A DNA stretch of 64,000 nt from positions 9,603-73,602 of the forward strand of contig CAYNYK010000008.1 of NCBI GenBank assembly GCA_964401335.1, in the 5' to 3' direction. This DNA is from JAAYCU01 sp964401335 (lineage in GTDB: Bacteria > Planctomycetota > Phycisphaerae > UBA1845 > PWPN01). Below, in pieces: positions 25,768-34,406 of this stretch. The notes below the pieces were generated by a model that saw only the letters and a program-made list of their open reading frames with translations, did not search any database and was not told the origin of the DNA. A program made the position numbers and the translations under genes. Positions within the stretch are counted from its first letter, which is position 1, and each line of letters starts with the position of its first letter.

Positions 25768-27045
25768 ATGTCTCAACACCGTCTGATTGTTTTTGTGATC
25801 GTGCTGGTCGTTGCCTCGGTAGGCAGCATGGCCATGTTGAGGGCTGCGTCCGACAAGCCGCCGTCGGGAATCAAGGGCGATGGCGTCACGGACGATTCGG
25901 CCGCGATCCAGAAAGCCCTCGATGAGGCGGCGGCCAACGGCGGCGGCACGGTGGAGCTGGGCATCGGCCGGTTTCGGCTGGACCATCCGATCCGTATACC
26001 CGAGGGCGTTTGCCTTGCGGGCGTGTGGCCGGGGCCTCACCACGCTCAGCTTAAAAAAGGCACGGTGATTCTGGCCTATGCTCATGCCGGCCAGGAAGAC
26101 GGTCCGCCCCTGATTTCCCTGAGTCCGTCCAGCACGGTTAAGGGGATTACCTTTTTCTACCCCGAGCAGCGAATTCCCGGTACGGTGGCCTATCCCTGGA
26201 CCCTCCAGGGGCGGGGCATGCACAACAGCGTGATGGACTGCACCTTCGTCAACTCTTACAAGGCCGTCGACTTCGCGGAGCACGCGAACGAGCTGCATTA
26301 CATCCGTAACTGCTTCGGCTGTCCGTTGAAGATAGGTATTCGGGTGGATCGCTGCACGGACATCGGGCGCATCGAGAACGTTCATTTTAACCCGCACTAC
26401 TGGGCCCGGGCCGAAGTCGAGGGGATTCCTCAATGGCCGGACCTGCTCAAGTACCTGTTTGAAAATCTAGTGGCCTTCGAGTTCGGCCGCACCGATTGGG
26501 AATATGTGTTGAACACCTTCTGTTACGGGGCGAATATAGGCTATCGCTTTCACCAGACCAAACACGGCACCGTTAACGGCAACTTTCTGGGGATCGGTGC
26601 CGACTGGTGCGAACGGGCGGTGGTAGTGGATGCCTGCCAGATGCCGGGTTTACTGATCACCAACGGCGAATTCGTCGGTGGAGACAGATCGCGGGTAATG
26701 CTGGATGTGTCCGTCCATAACACGGGGCCGGTACAATTGAGCAATTGCAGCTTCTGGGGCCCCTGTCCAATCGCGATCCGGACGGAGGGTAAGGGGACGG
26801 TCAGTCTGAACCAGTGTACTTTTTTGAATCAAGGCAAAGCCGAAAAACCGGTCAACACCATCGAAGCCCTGGCCGGCAGCCTGCTGGTATCCTCGTGCCG
26901 GTTCGGCATCGATTGTCCGGACATTCTGCTCGGCGAGAAACTGCAATCGGCGGTCATCAGCGGCAACTGGTTCCGAAAGAGCAAGGAAATTGACAACCGG
27001 AGCAAAGGCGACGTTCAGGAAGGTCTGAATGTTATCGGTGAATGA
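25768..27045 (+). CDS. Secreted right-handed beta-helix protein (pectate lyase 3 superfamily)
   Basis: I start at ATG 25768, with ACGAGG about 9 bases upstream; the ATG at 25750 lacks a ribosome site. A signal peptide covers about residues 1-27. The N-terminal fold signature of pectate-lyase-3/rhamnogalacturonase B-like proteins is present at about 32-75: GIKGDGVTDDSAAIQKAL then GGGTVELGIGRFRL. Repeating short strands rich in Asn, Cys and Gly (SVMDCTFVNSY, IRNCFGC, LSNCSFWG, LNQCTFLN, VSSCRFG) follow the parallel beta-helix pattern. These proteins cleave or bind acidic polysaccharides outside the cell. The substrate cannot be assigned. It fits the adjacent exported DUF1080 and isomerase-like proteins. 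Confidence 0.8.
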   Translation: MSQHRLIVFVIVLVVASVGSMAMLRAASDKPPSGIKGDGVTDDSAAIQKALDEAAANGGGTVELGIGRFRLDHPIRIPEGVCLAGVWPGPHHAQLKKGTVILAYAHAGQEDGPPLISLSPSSTVKGITFFYPEQRIPGTVAYPWTLQGRGMHNSVMDCTFVNSYKAVDFAEHANELHYIRNCFGCPLKIGIRVDRCTDIGRIENVHFNPHYWARAEVEGIPQWPDLLKYLFENLVAFEFGRTDWEYVLNTFCYGANIGYRFHQTKHGTVNGNFLGIGADWCERAVVVDACQMPGLLITNGEFVGGDRSRVMLDVSVHNTGPVQLSNCSFWGPCPIAIRTEGKGTVSLNQCTFLNQGKAEKPVNTIEALAGSLLVSSCRFGIDCPDILLGEKLQSAVISGNWFRKSKEIDNRSKGDVQEGLNVIGE

Positions 27046-28630
27046 GACGCCGGCGTTTATCTCGGAGCAACGGAGCCAACGGTCTGACAGAAACGGGACA
27101 CGCTCTATGTCCAGCACGGTTGTTCAACGTCATCAAACCATTCCGATTCTGTTAGTCGTCCTATTGGCGGCGGCGGTACGCCTGCCCTTCATGCTGGATA
27201 CCGGACTGACCGGCGATGAGGTGAATTATGTCATGATCGCTCGCTGTGGGCTGTCGGACATCCTTTTTGGAAAGGCCCTCGATCCATCGAACCCCCCTAT
27301 GCACATGGCCTTGTTGCACGGGTTGATCGGCTTAACTGGCGAACGGATATGGGTCTTCAAACTGGGGTCGGTGTTGTGCAATCTGGGGTTCATCGTTCTG
27401 TTAATAATATTGCTGCGACGCTGGGTAGATGATCGGACCGCGGTGTTGGCCGGCCTGCTGGCGGCGATTCATCCGTGGCAGGTTTATCTGGGCACGGAAG
27501 TGCGCGGCTATGCGCTGGCGGCCTTGCTGGCCATGCTGGTCATCCTGGGCGCGGACAGTTATCAGCGAAACCATCGGATCGGTGGTCTGTTGGTCTGGGT
27601 GCTGGCCTCAGTGATCGGCTTCCTGACGCACTACAGCGTCGTCGGGGTTTCGATGGTGACCGGATTGTATCTGCTCTGGCACGTACGCCATGACCTCCGG
27701 CTGGTAATACGCGTATGCACTGCCGGGTTAATCGCAACGGGATTGTGTTGCCTATGGCTTCCGCTGCTCATGAGTCAGCCGATGTATATCGGCGGCGGTT
27801 ATGAGGATATTTGGCATTTGACCGGTTTGTTCATCGTCCAGACGCTGGGGACGACATATCTGCGGCCGGCGTTGCCAATATTCTGGCTGGCAGGAGGCGG
27901 ACTTATTGCTCTGATAGTCTTCGCTGTTCCGGCCATGGCAGGGTTTTACGATATTTGGAGAAACCACCGACGAACGGCCGTGCTGACAATCCTGCTGTTT
28001 CTCGTGGCCGTTCTATTGCCATTGACGCGTTCGTTGTTCATCGGTTTGCTGAGCTTCTCCACGCGTTATACATTCGTGGCAAATATATGCATTTTGCTCT
28101 GGCTGGCGGCGGGATTGGCACGATGGCGATGGCCGGTGCGGGCAGTATGGCTAAGCGGCATCGTCGCCCTTTCGGCGTTCAGTCTTTACCAGTTCAAATA
28201 CGTTTACGTGGGACGAAGTGATCCGGCGGCCATCTATGAGCGAATCGGCCGGTATGTGACGGCCGATGACGCGATCGTCTTTCCCCGCACCCATCTGGCC
28301 CTACACGCCGAATATTTTGCCAAAGGCAAAATCGCAAACATTTTCGTCGTCCGCGAAGGTCAGCCGGGATGCTGGCCCGTGCCATCCGAGGCGGACTGGG
28401 TGGACATCTGTCAGGCCCAGAACGAACCCGAGCGGTATTTCACGGCAGACGGCTGCGATCGCCTACGACGGCATGATCGGGTTTGGTTTTGGCAATTCGG
28501 CACACGAGAGGATCCACCCGAGGCGCTGGATCAACAATACACATTCGATCAACGTCAAATCATCAGTCCGGGCGGACAATTCGGAGCCGAAAAGGTCATT
28601 TATCTGGCGGGTTATAGGCGATTGCCGTAA
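27029..28630 (+). CDS. GT39-like integral membrane glycosyltransferase
   Basis: A 533-residue polytopic protein with the GT-C hallmark DE pair in the first loop (TGLTGDEVNYVMIARCG), followed by NPPMHMALLH, as in GT39/PMT-like mannosyltransferases. About ten hydrophobic segments span residues 38-400, and a soluble C-terminal domain of about 120 residues follows. It should transfer a sugar from a lipid-phosphate donor on the outer membrane face. The ATG at 27029 has AGGAAGG 5 bases upstream and overlaps the end of the preceding gene by 17 bases; ATG 27107 would place the first membrane segment nearer the N-terminus and is an alternative. Confidence 0.75.
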   Translation: MLSVNETPAFISEQRSQRSDRNGTRSMSSTVVQRHQTIPILLVVLLAAAVRLPFMLDTGLTGDEVNYVMIARCGLSDILFGKALDPSNPPMHMALLHGLIGLTGERIWVFKLGSVLCNLGFIVLLIILLRRWVDDRTAVLAGLLAAIHPWQVYLGTEVRGYALAALLAMLVILGADSYQRNHRIGGLLVWVLASVIGFLTHYSVVGVSMVTGLYLLWHVRHDLRLVIRVCTAGLIATGLCCLWLPLLMSQPMYIGGGYEDIWHLTGLFIVQTLGTTYLRPALPIFWLAGGGLIALIVFAVPAMAGFYDIWRNHRRTAVLTILLFLVAVLLPLTRSLFIGLLSFSTRYTFVANICILLWLAAGLARWRWPVRAVWLSGIVALSAFSLYQFKYVYVGRSDPAAIYERIGRYVTADDAIVFPRTHLALHAEYFAKGKIANIFVVREGQPGCWPVPSEADWVDICQAQNEPERYFTADGCDRLRRHDRVWFWQFGTREDPPEALDQQYTFDQRQIISPGGQFGAEKVIYLAGYRRLP

Positions 28631-28774
28631 AGCCCCGAAAATACCCTTCTGCCATGCTATGGCGAAGCGAAAACCAAACCATCCGACCCCTTCTCTTCGG
28701 CCAGGACAACCCAGCAAAATTCGACAATAGTAATCCTCTTGTCCGCACGCTAAAGGCCAACGATAATATCGTTC

Positions 28775-29758
28775 ATGGAAGCAACCCATGAAGAAAGCAA
28801 ATCGGATCCATTGACGCCCATCGTACCGTTGGAAACCCTGCTACCGGACGGCCAGCCGGACTGGGAGACAATCACCTTCGAAGTCAACTGTTCGCGATGC
28901 GACTACGACCTGCGTTTGCTCCCGCTGCCGCGCTGCCCGGAATGCGGCCTGCAGTTCGAGTGGCGGGAAGTTATCGACAGGGCCGCCCACTGGAGCAAAT
29001 TTCTCTTCGAGCATAACTGGCGCAAACAGCCGATCCGCTCGTATCTGACCACGATCTGGAAATCGCTGCGGCCGTTTCGCTTCTGGAAGCAGGTCTCCAT
29101 CCACGACGATATCCGCCCAGGACCTTTGTGGTTCCTGTTTTTGGCCTCGGTTTTTTGGTTTGTATTGACCTTGCAGGTTCTGTCCTTGGCCGCGTGGGGA
29201 ATCATGGAAGCAGTTCGGCCTCTGGTGTATAGCCTGTATCAACCACAACTGGCCTCTAGGACTAATTTTACTTTCCTCCAGAAATACTATTGGGACGTTG
29301 CAACTTTACTCTTCGATCTTGAATTTAACCATTTTATCATCCCAGGCTTTTTGCTTTTCGGTTTTCTCATGGCTCTGGTTACCCTTTGTTCGCTACGTCA
29401 GACTCTGGGACGTTGCCGGGTGAGAACGATCCAGGTGTTTCGGGTTATGGTCTACTCAGCCGCACCGTTCTGGATCATGCTTGCCTCTCTACTTCTTTTC
29501 TTGATGCCCCTGAGCAAAATGTGGAATTCCAATTGGTTCGTTGAACTTCCCGAATGGCTTGCCATAACAATAAGTTTGCTGCCGATCACGATACCGGCCA
29601 TATGCTCTATTCCAATCATCGCCGGTTTGCATAGCTATCTGCACTTGCCGCACCCGACGGCTCTGGGTATGACTGCGTTATTTGTCGGCTTTCTCTTCAG
29701 TATCACGGCCATCGCTTTGATCCGGCAAATGCTTAGATGGGTGCTTCTAATGGTTTGA
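28775..29758 (+). CDS. Zinc-ribbon membrane protein of unknown function
   Basis: The 327-residue protein has a short N-terminal zinc ribbon, VNCSRCDYDLRLLPLPRC then PECG, giving two CxxC knuckles at about residues 39-57. A soluble linker follows, then about five membrane segments (about 108-135, 190-215, 228-250, 262-285 and 295-322). This ribbon-plus-membrane layout recurs at 63151 with the order reversed and is typical of planctomycete proteins, but no function is established. Its TGA stop overlaps the first bases of the duplicated 143-bp sequence. Confidence 0.65.
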   Translation: MEATHEESKSDPLTPIVPLETLLPDGQPDWETITFEVNCSRCDYDLRLLPLPRCPECGLQFEWREVIDRAAHWSKFLFEHNWRKQPIRSYLTTIWKSLRPFRFWKQVSIHDDIRPGPLWFLFLASVFWFVLTLQVLSLAAWGIMEAVRPLVYSLYQPQLASRTNFTFLQKYYWDVATLLFDLEFNHFIIPGFLLFGFLMALVTLCSLRQTLGRCRVRTIQVFRVMVYSAAPFWIMLASLLLFLMPLSKMWNSNWFVELPEWLAITISLLPITIPAICSIPIIAGLHSYLHLPHPTALGMTALFVGFLFSITAIALIRQMLRWVLLMV

Positions 29759-29896
29759 TATTATTCCCCGCTTGATCCCAAATCCCGTCCACGCAGGGCA
29801 AACCAGATCGTACCCAATAGTCCGAAAGCGAAGGCCGTAAGCAGGTTGACGGCCGGGCTGAGCAACCAGAGGAAGGCCCCGCCGAAGGCGGCCAGC
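29754..29896. repeat. 143-bp duplicated sequence, copy 1
   Basis: This stretch recurs at 30778-30921 in direct orientation. From about 29791 to the end the two copies differ at only two positions; the first 35 bases are more diverged with small indels. On the minus strand it reads as the C-terminal end of a small membrane protein (LAAFGGAFLWLLSP, then LTAFAFGLLGTIWFALRG), ending in a stop in this copy. The two copies bracket an MNT/HEPN toxin-antitoxin pair. Confidence 0.9.
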
Positions 29897-30004
29897 GAAA
29901 CGCTCGTGGATGATGAACAGGCCGAGACCATGCGGACCGGTCGCTATCGGAAAGAGTGGGTGTTGCCGGATCGGATCTGGCCGATCGCTATCATATACAG
30001 ATGA
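29897..30004 (+). pseudogene. C-terminal remnant of an unidentified gene
   Basis: Immediately after repeat copy 1 the plus strand reads 35 codons in frame to a TGA at 30002-30004, with charged, ordinary protein-like sequence (LVDDEQAETMRTGRYRKEW, then LPDRIWP). There is no start codon with a ribosome site and the frame is broken at the repeat boundary. It looks like the tail of a gene cut when the repeat or the toxin-antitoxin module arrived. Too short to name. Confidence 0.4.
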
Positions 30005-30005
30005 A

Positions 30006-30043
30006 TTCAGGTCTTTTCATCGATCGCCTGAAATGAGTATAAT
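30006..30043 (+). promoter_or_regulatory. Candidate promoter and operator of the MNT/HEPN pair
   Basis: TATAAT at 30038-30043 is a perfect -10 box; a weak -35 (TTTCAT, 30015-30020) lies 17 bases upstream. The inverted repeat TTCAGG (30006-30011) with CCTGAA (30027-30032) covers the -35 region and could be the site of autorepression. The expected start of transcription falls at or beside the ATG at 30050, and no Shine-Dalgarno is present, so the mRNA is probably leaderless. Confidence 0.5.
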
Positions 30044-30049
30044 ACCGTT

Positions 30050-30373
30050 ATGGAATTGACGGAAAACGAACGATGCGTACTTGCCAAGTTGGCCCGGGAT
30101 CTTCGGAAAACGTTCGGTGCACAGGAGATTCGCCTTTTCGGCTCCGCCACAAAGGGTACTTTGGCCGAAGAAAGCGATATCGATATATTCGTGGTCGTTT
30201 CCGAACTGAACTGGCCCATTGAACAAGCTATCAGCGACCGGTGTTATGAAGCGACATTGGAATGTGGTCGTCTGATAACACCCTGCGTATTTTCTCAACA
30301 TGAACTAACGGATACTCCATTGCGGGTTTCTCCGCTGGTCAAGGCGGTCAAGCAAGAGGGTATTTCGCTGTGA
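30050..30373 (+). CDS. MNT-domain nucleotidyltransferase, antitoxin of a HEPN/MNT pair
   Basis: The 107-residue protein is a minimal nucleotidyltransferase: LFGSATKGTLAEESDIDIFVVV at about residues 29-50 (quoted here as GSATKG and SDIDIFV) has the GSxxxG and DxD motifs needed for nucleotide and metal binding. In HEPN/MNT modules such proteins neutralise the HEPN ribonuclease, in studied cases by AMPylating or polyadenylating it. The HEPN gene follows with a GTGA overlap. No ribosome site precedes the ATG, which sits 7 bases after a perfect -10 box. The module is flanked by direct repeats, which suggests it was acquired. Confidence 0.88.
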   Translation: MELTENERCVLAKLARDLRKTFGAQEIRLFGSATKGTLAEESDIDIFVVVSELNWPIEQAISDRCYEATLECGRLITPCVFSQHELTDTPLRVSPLVKAVKQEGISL

Positions 30374-30774
30374 CCAATGAGATAAGGGCCTTGGTCGAAT
30401 ATCGGCTTTGCCAGGCGGAAGAGGCGTTGGTATCTGCGCGTGCTGATCGACAAGCTGGCCGGCTCAGTGGGTCGATCAATCGTGGTTATTATGCCATGTT
30501 CTACGCCGCCTTGTCCTTGCTGGCCAGCCGACAGATTACTCCCAGCAAACACGCCGGTTTGATCGCCAAAGTATCCGAACAATTCATTAAAAACGGTCCT
30601 TTATCGGCGCACCTTGGCCGTGCCCTGAATCGTGCCTTTGATCTTCGCCAGAAATCCGATTATCGCGAGTTTTTCACGCCCACTACGGAGCAAACCGATC
30701 AGATCATCGCATGGGCGGAGGAATTCATTGCCGAAACTCGCCGACTATTGCTCGGCAGTACCGATATATCGTAA
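30370..30774 (+). CDS. HEPN-domain toxin of the HEPN/MNT pair
   Basis: The 134-residue all-helical protein has the HEPN layout: LVEYRLCQAEEALVSAR, then INRGYYAMFYAALSLL, SKHAGLIAKVSEQFI and DLRQKSDYREF near the C-terminus, the pattern of the PF05168-type HEPN family. The catalytic R-x4-6-H motif of HEPN ribonucleases is not clearly formed here; the R-x4-DY-type motif (RQKSDY) is. That leaves the nuclease role likely from context but not certain. It starts with GTG at 30370, overlapping the stop of the MNT gene by 4 bases, so the two are translated together. Confidence 0.8.
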   Translation: MTNEIRALVEYRLCQAEEALVSARADRQAGRLSGSINRGYYAMFYAALSLLASRQITPSKHAGLIAKVSEQFIKNGPLSAHLGRALNRAFDLRQKSDYREFFTPTTEQTDQIIAWAEEFIAETRRLLLGSTDIS

Positions 30775-30777
30775 CGA

Positions 30778-30921
30778 TTTGATATTACTCCCCCCCTCAT
30801 TCCCAATTTTCGTCCGCGCAGGGCAAACCAGATCGTACCCAATAGTCCGAAAGCGAAGGCCGTAAGCAGGTTGACGGCCGGGCTGAGCAGCCAGAGGAAG
30901 GCCCCGCCGAAGGCGGCCAGC
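30778..30921. repeat. 143-bp duplicated sequence, copy 2
   Basis: Second copy of the sequence at 29754-29896, in the same orientation, starting 4 bases after the HEPN stop codon. On the minus strand this copy keeps a longer open frame (IFEILALLAAFGG..., continuing past the other copy's stop) and begins 23 bases after the methyltransferase stop at 30944. It may therefore be the original site, with copy 1 as the duplicate. Confidence 0.9.
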
Positions 30922-30943
30922 AGGGCTAAAATTTCAAAAATGG

Positions 30944-32206
30944 TTATCTCCGGGTGCCGTTGAATTCGTGGACGGCGTCGATCATGGCCACGATGTTTTC
31001 GACCGGGGTGCGGGCCTGGACGTTGTGGATCGCGTTGAAGACGAAGCCACCGCTACGGGAGAAAATGGCACAACGTTCGAGCACCTGGCGGCGAACGTCG
31101 GCCGGGGTGCCGAAGGGCAGTACTTTCTGCGTATCCACCCCCCCGCCCCAAAAGACCAGTCGATCGCCGTAGGTGCGCTTGAGATGCTCCGGATCCATGC
31201 CGGCCGCCGAACACTGCACAGGGTTGATAATATCGAACCCGGCATCGATAAATGCGTCCATGAATTTCTCGACCGCACCACAGGAATGCTTGAACGTCTT
31301 CCAGCCGGTATTCTGGTGAATCCAATCGTTGATCGGCCGATAGTACGGCATGAACAGCTCGCGGAACGTATCCACCGAACAAAAGGATGACGTTTGCGTG
31401 CCGAAGTCGGTACCGCAGACATAGGCCACATCGACACTGTCGCCAATTGTGGACAGGATACGTTTGAGATTAGCCAAGGCGATATCCCGCTGGCCGGCGA
31501 ACACCTGGTGAACATAATCTCGTCGGGTAACAAGGGAGATATACCACTCGGCCACGTCGCGAATACCCTTGGGATACTTGAGGCCGGGAGCCGGTACACG
31601 GGCAATGTCGCCGATACTGGTGCCGCCAAAGACCGCTACAATCGCCCGGCCGGTGCCGGAGGCACGTTGCAATTCCCCTTTGTAGTGTTCGAGGGCCTGA
31701 TCGGAAATCGGACCATACTCCTCAAGATTGTCGGCCGGATTGAGTTTCTCCTCGTCTATCGGCGGCTGGCGAATGATGCTGTCAAAAAAGTATCCGTCAT
31801 GGGGCATTCTTGCGCTGGGCGGTGCCGTGGTATCACCTTGGGGATAGATCAATACGTCACCGTTCGTGTCGAGAGTGGTTTGGAATCCGTCGCCGACCAG
31901 GATCTCAAGTCCGAAGGGCGCCCGCCAGCTTTTCCAGCCAGCATTCGCGTAACCGAAATTGGTAAATGGCGGCATTAGTCCGCAGGTATCGGTCCCAATG
32001 GCCTCGAGCAGGTCGTCATCCAGCCAACCAAGCATCTGTCCCGGTTCGTACGCCTTGACCAGCCGCTTTTCCAAACCGTAATAATCGCGCAAAGCCGCCA
32101 CGCAAGTCACGTGCATGCCGCTGACCATCGTGGATCCGAAGTCAAGGGGCACCCGATCCGGCTCACGATGAGCCAAGCTGGCTAATACTCGTTCACGGGA
32201 AGTCAT
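30944..32206 (-). CDS. Uroporphyrinogen decarboxylase-family methyltransferase-like protein
   Basis: The 420-residue protein begins MTSRERVLASLAHREPDRVPLDFG (in two parts: MTSRERVLASL and REPDRVPLDFG), the hallmark start of the URO-D/MtaA/CmuA superfamily. The barrel region has GTDFGTQTSSFCS, the metal-site segment FKHSCGAVEKFMDAFIDAGFDIINPVQ and FWGGGVDTQ. It is longer than heme HemE (about 350) and lacks the HemE N-terminal RQAGR motif, so it is more likely a corrinoid- or zinc-dependent methyltransferase than a heme enzyme. The Cys in HSCG would be a zinc ligand. No corrinoid protein is adjacent. AAAGGTAG precedes the ATG. Confidence 0.85.
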   Translation of the reverse strand: MTSRERVLASLAHREPDRVPLDFGSTMVSGMHVTCVAALRDYYGLEKRLVKAYEPGQMLGWLDDDLLEAIGTDTCGLMPPFTNFGYANAGWKSWRAPFGLEILVGDGFQTTLDTNGDVLIYPQGDTTAPPSARMPHDGYFFDSIIRQPPIDEEKLNPADNLEEYGPISDQALEHYKGELQRASGTGRAIVAVFGGTSIGDIARVPAPGLKYPKGIRDVAEWYISLVTRRDYVHQVFAGQRDIALANLKRILSTIGDSVDVAYVCGTDFGTQTSSFCSVDTFRELFMPYYRPINDWIHQNTGWKTFKHSCGAVEKFMDAFIDAGFDIINPVQCSAAGMDPEHLKRTYGDRLVFWGGGVDTQKVLPFGTPADVRRQVLERCAIFSRSGGFVFNAIHNVQARTPVENIVAMIDAVHEFNGTRR

Positions 32207-32541
32207 GTCTCGCTACTACCTTTTACCTCTATAAGTCAAAAATCCACGGCTATTCCCACAAAGAACCCTACCCCTCTCTTCCGTGCTCTCGCCATGCCAA
32301 CCTACCCGGGAATACCTCGGCCCATTCTTCGACCTCGGCATCTCCCAGGCCTGATGCCATGGTTTTAGCATACACAAAAATCAGATAAAGGGAACTTTGT
32401 AAAGTAGGGCGGATGCTTCTTTGTCTATTATTTATCCTTGCGGCGGGGTTTCGCACTTTTTCGATATACGATCTTACGCAAGTTGTTTCTTGAAATGTGC
32501 CCCCTACCCTTGTACAGTCCCCGGAGACCGTGGTCGAATAT
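32207..32541. other. Intergenic region, nothing recognised
   Basis: The 335 bases between the sigma factor stop and the methyltransferase start hold no credible gene, hairpin or repeat that I can see. An AT-rich stretch at about 32360-32440 probably contains the promoter of the downstream minus-strand gene, without a box pair of convincing spacing. Confidence 0.3.
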
Positions 32542-33354
32542 CTACCGCAATAGTGGATCCTCCGCGAGCGCTTCCCGGATTTTTTTCACGGCCTGGCGCT
32601 CGATCTGACGGACACGTTCCTTGCTGACTCCGTAACTGCGGCCGATCTCCTTCAAGGTTCGTCGTGGCCGGTTGTCCGGTGGGTAACGCTCAGCCAGAAC
32701 CTGGGCCTCCCAAACGCTTAATTCCGACGTGTTCTCGCGTAGCACACGTTTTAATCGTTCAATATAAAGCTCCTTCGCGAAATCCTCATCCTCTTTCGCC
32801 CGATCCAGGGCCGCATCATGCTGAACGATGAATCGTTCGTGATATAGTCCCTCATATTGCCGCTGCCGAACCATGGCCCGGGTGATCGCATGGCACGCGT
32901 AGGTGCTGAATTTGAATCCACGCCAGGGATTGAACCGTTCGACCGCCCGGACCAGGCCGAACATCCCTTCGCTCAACAGATCATCGCAATCGAAATGGGT
33001 CGGCCCGACGGCAAACCGTTGTTGCATGGCGTAAACCAGCCCCATGTTCCGGTCCACCAGAAAATCACGGATCACCTGCCAGCGCCAAGCCCATATCCGA
33101 GCCTTGGCACCGTCATCACCAACGGCCTTGAGGCTACGCAGGGCTTGATAGGCACAGGTATGCATGGCCACGAAAAGGGAATGCTCATCCGGCATGTCCT
33201 GTCCCGGCTCATTACTCAACAGCCGGTCCACAACACAAACCGCCTCCTGTGCGGCCGAGGCCGTCCGAATCCGCCGATCAGGCACATACCACAAATTCGC
33301 CGGATTGACCGCTTTCGCCTCGTAATCCTGGTTTTTGGGCGCACACGATAGCAT
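32542..33354 (-). CDS. RNA polymerase sigma factor, sigma-70 family
   Basis: The 270-residue protein contains region 2 (DDLLSEGMFGLVRAVERFNP, then GFKFSTYACHAITRAM, corresponding to core-binding and -10 recognition) and region 4 (LKEIGRSYGVSKERVRQIERQAVKKI, a helix-turn-helix for -35 recognition). The segment between them is shortened and region 1.1 is absent, so it is an alternative sigma factor of group 2/3 size rather than the housekeeping one. About 95 residues precede region 2 and are not recognisable. Its regulon and any anti-sigma factor are unknown, as none is adjacent. Confidence 0.9.
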   Translation of the reverse strand: MLSCAPKNQDYEAKAVNPANLWYVPDRRIRTASAAQEAVCVVDRLLSNEPGQDMPDEHSLFVAMHTCAYQALRSLKAVGDDGAKARIWAWRWQVIRDFLVDRNMGLVYAMQQRFAVGPTHFDCDDLLSEGMFGLVRAVERFNPWRGFKFSTYACHAITRAMVRQRQYEGLYHERFIVQHDAALDRAKEDEDFAKELYIERLKRVLRENTSELSVWEAQVLAERYPPDNRPRRTLKEIGRSYGVSKERVRQIERQAVKKIREALAEDPLLR

Positions 33355-33447
33355 CGTATTTGATAATACGCTGGTTGCGGGAAAAAGTTCGCCAACCCTA
33401 AAACATGGGTACCCGACAGGTGATATCTGGATACATTTTAATTTTCA

Positions 33448-34206
33448 CTATGCCAATCGTCGCGCGTCGCTTCGCCCCGGATGGGTCTTAGCCAGCGTGG
33501 CCGCATAGACTTCGGCCGCGCCGGCCTGCTTGAGCACGCGGGCCACCTCCCGCAGCGTCGAACCGCTGGTATGCACGTCATCAATGACACAAAGCCGCCG
33601 GCCCGCCACCTTCGCTCCCGGACGTAAATGAAACACCCCCCGCACGTTCCGCGGCCGTTCGGATTCGGGCAAATCCACTTGTCGCCGACGCTTGCCGTGA
33701 ATTTTCATCAGCGGCAAGACGGGTAAGGCCAGTCGTCGTCCGACACTGTTCGCCAGCAAGCCCACGGGGTAAAAACCATATCCCAACCGCTCCAGCCAGC
33801 TTGCGGGCACCGGAACCAAACCCTCAACCCGCTCACCCCACGATTGGCCTTGAATCGCGTCCGCCAACATTCCTGCCAATACCCCCTCCAGCCGTTGTTG
33901 ACGGCCATACTTGTACTTGCAGATCACTCCCGCCAACACTCCGGAATACGCCCCCACGCAAACCACGCCATCCACGGGTAGTTTGTGATCGATACAATGA
34001 GAACAACCCGCGACGTCAGCCATGTGCGGCCCCACATAGGTGCCACATAGCGGACAATATCCGGGAGAAATCTGCGCCAGTAGACCCTGGGCACAAACCT
34101 CACACCAGGCTCCCGCCTTGGCATCGACCGGCTTTCCGCAACCCGGACAGTCCCGGGGAAAAACCAATTCTCCCCACAACGATATAAATTCCCGAAACAG
34201 CCGCAT
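33448..34206 (-). CDS. ComF family phosphoribosyltransferase-like protein
   Basis: The 252-residue protein has the ComF layout. An N-terminal zinc region carries four Cys pairs (CPGCGKP, WCEVC, YCPLCG, GCSHC) at about residues 18-75. KYKYGRQQRL is in the middle, and the PRPP-binding loop RLCVIDDVHTSGSTL is at about 213-227. ComF proteins are needed for uptake of transforming DNA in naturally competent bacteria and have a type I PRTase fold; their exact reaction is unsettled. No other competence gene is nearby, so this is a stand-alone copy as in many genomes. Confidence 0.9.
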   Translation of the reverse strand: MRLFREFISLWGELVFPRDCPGCGKPVDAKAGAWCEVCAQGLLAQISPGYCPLCGTYVGPHMADVAGCSHCIDHKLPVDGVVCVGAYSGVLAGVICKYKYGRQQRLEGVLAGMLADAIQGQSWGERVEGLVPVPASWLERLGYGFYPVGLLANSVGRRLALPVLPLMKIHGKRRRQVDLPESERPRNVRGVFHLRPGAKVAGRRLCVIDDVHTSGSTLREVARVLKQAGAAEVYAATLAKTHPGRSDARRLA

Positions 34207-34406
34207 TTATACATTGTCAAATCCGTCCGCCGAATATACAAGAGGGTTTTCTTGAACGAGTAGGCGATTTGTATATAATTAACGATTGTTAAATATTCTC
34301 GTCCGCCCCAAGGCAATAAACGTAGCAACGCCCGCTCTTTCACCGGTGGAGCAATTATTCCATTTTTGACTAATTTGCTCCAGCTAAACACGAGCCTCTT
34401 GGGAAA

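Noticed and set aside
24841..26433. 530-codon open frame on the minus strand
   Set aside because: It lies antisense across two well-supported genes with signal peptides and domains; long antisense frames are expected in this G+C-biased coding sequence.
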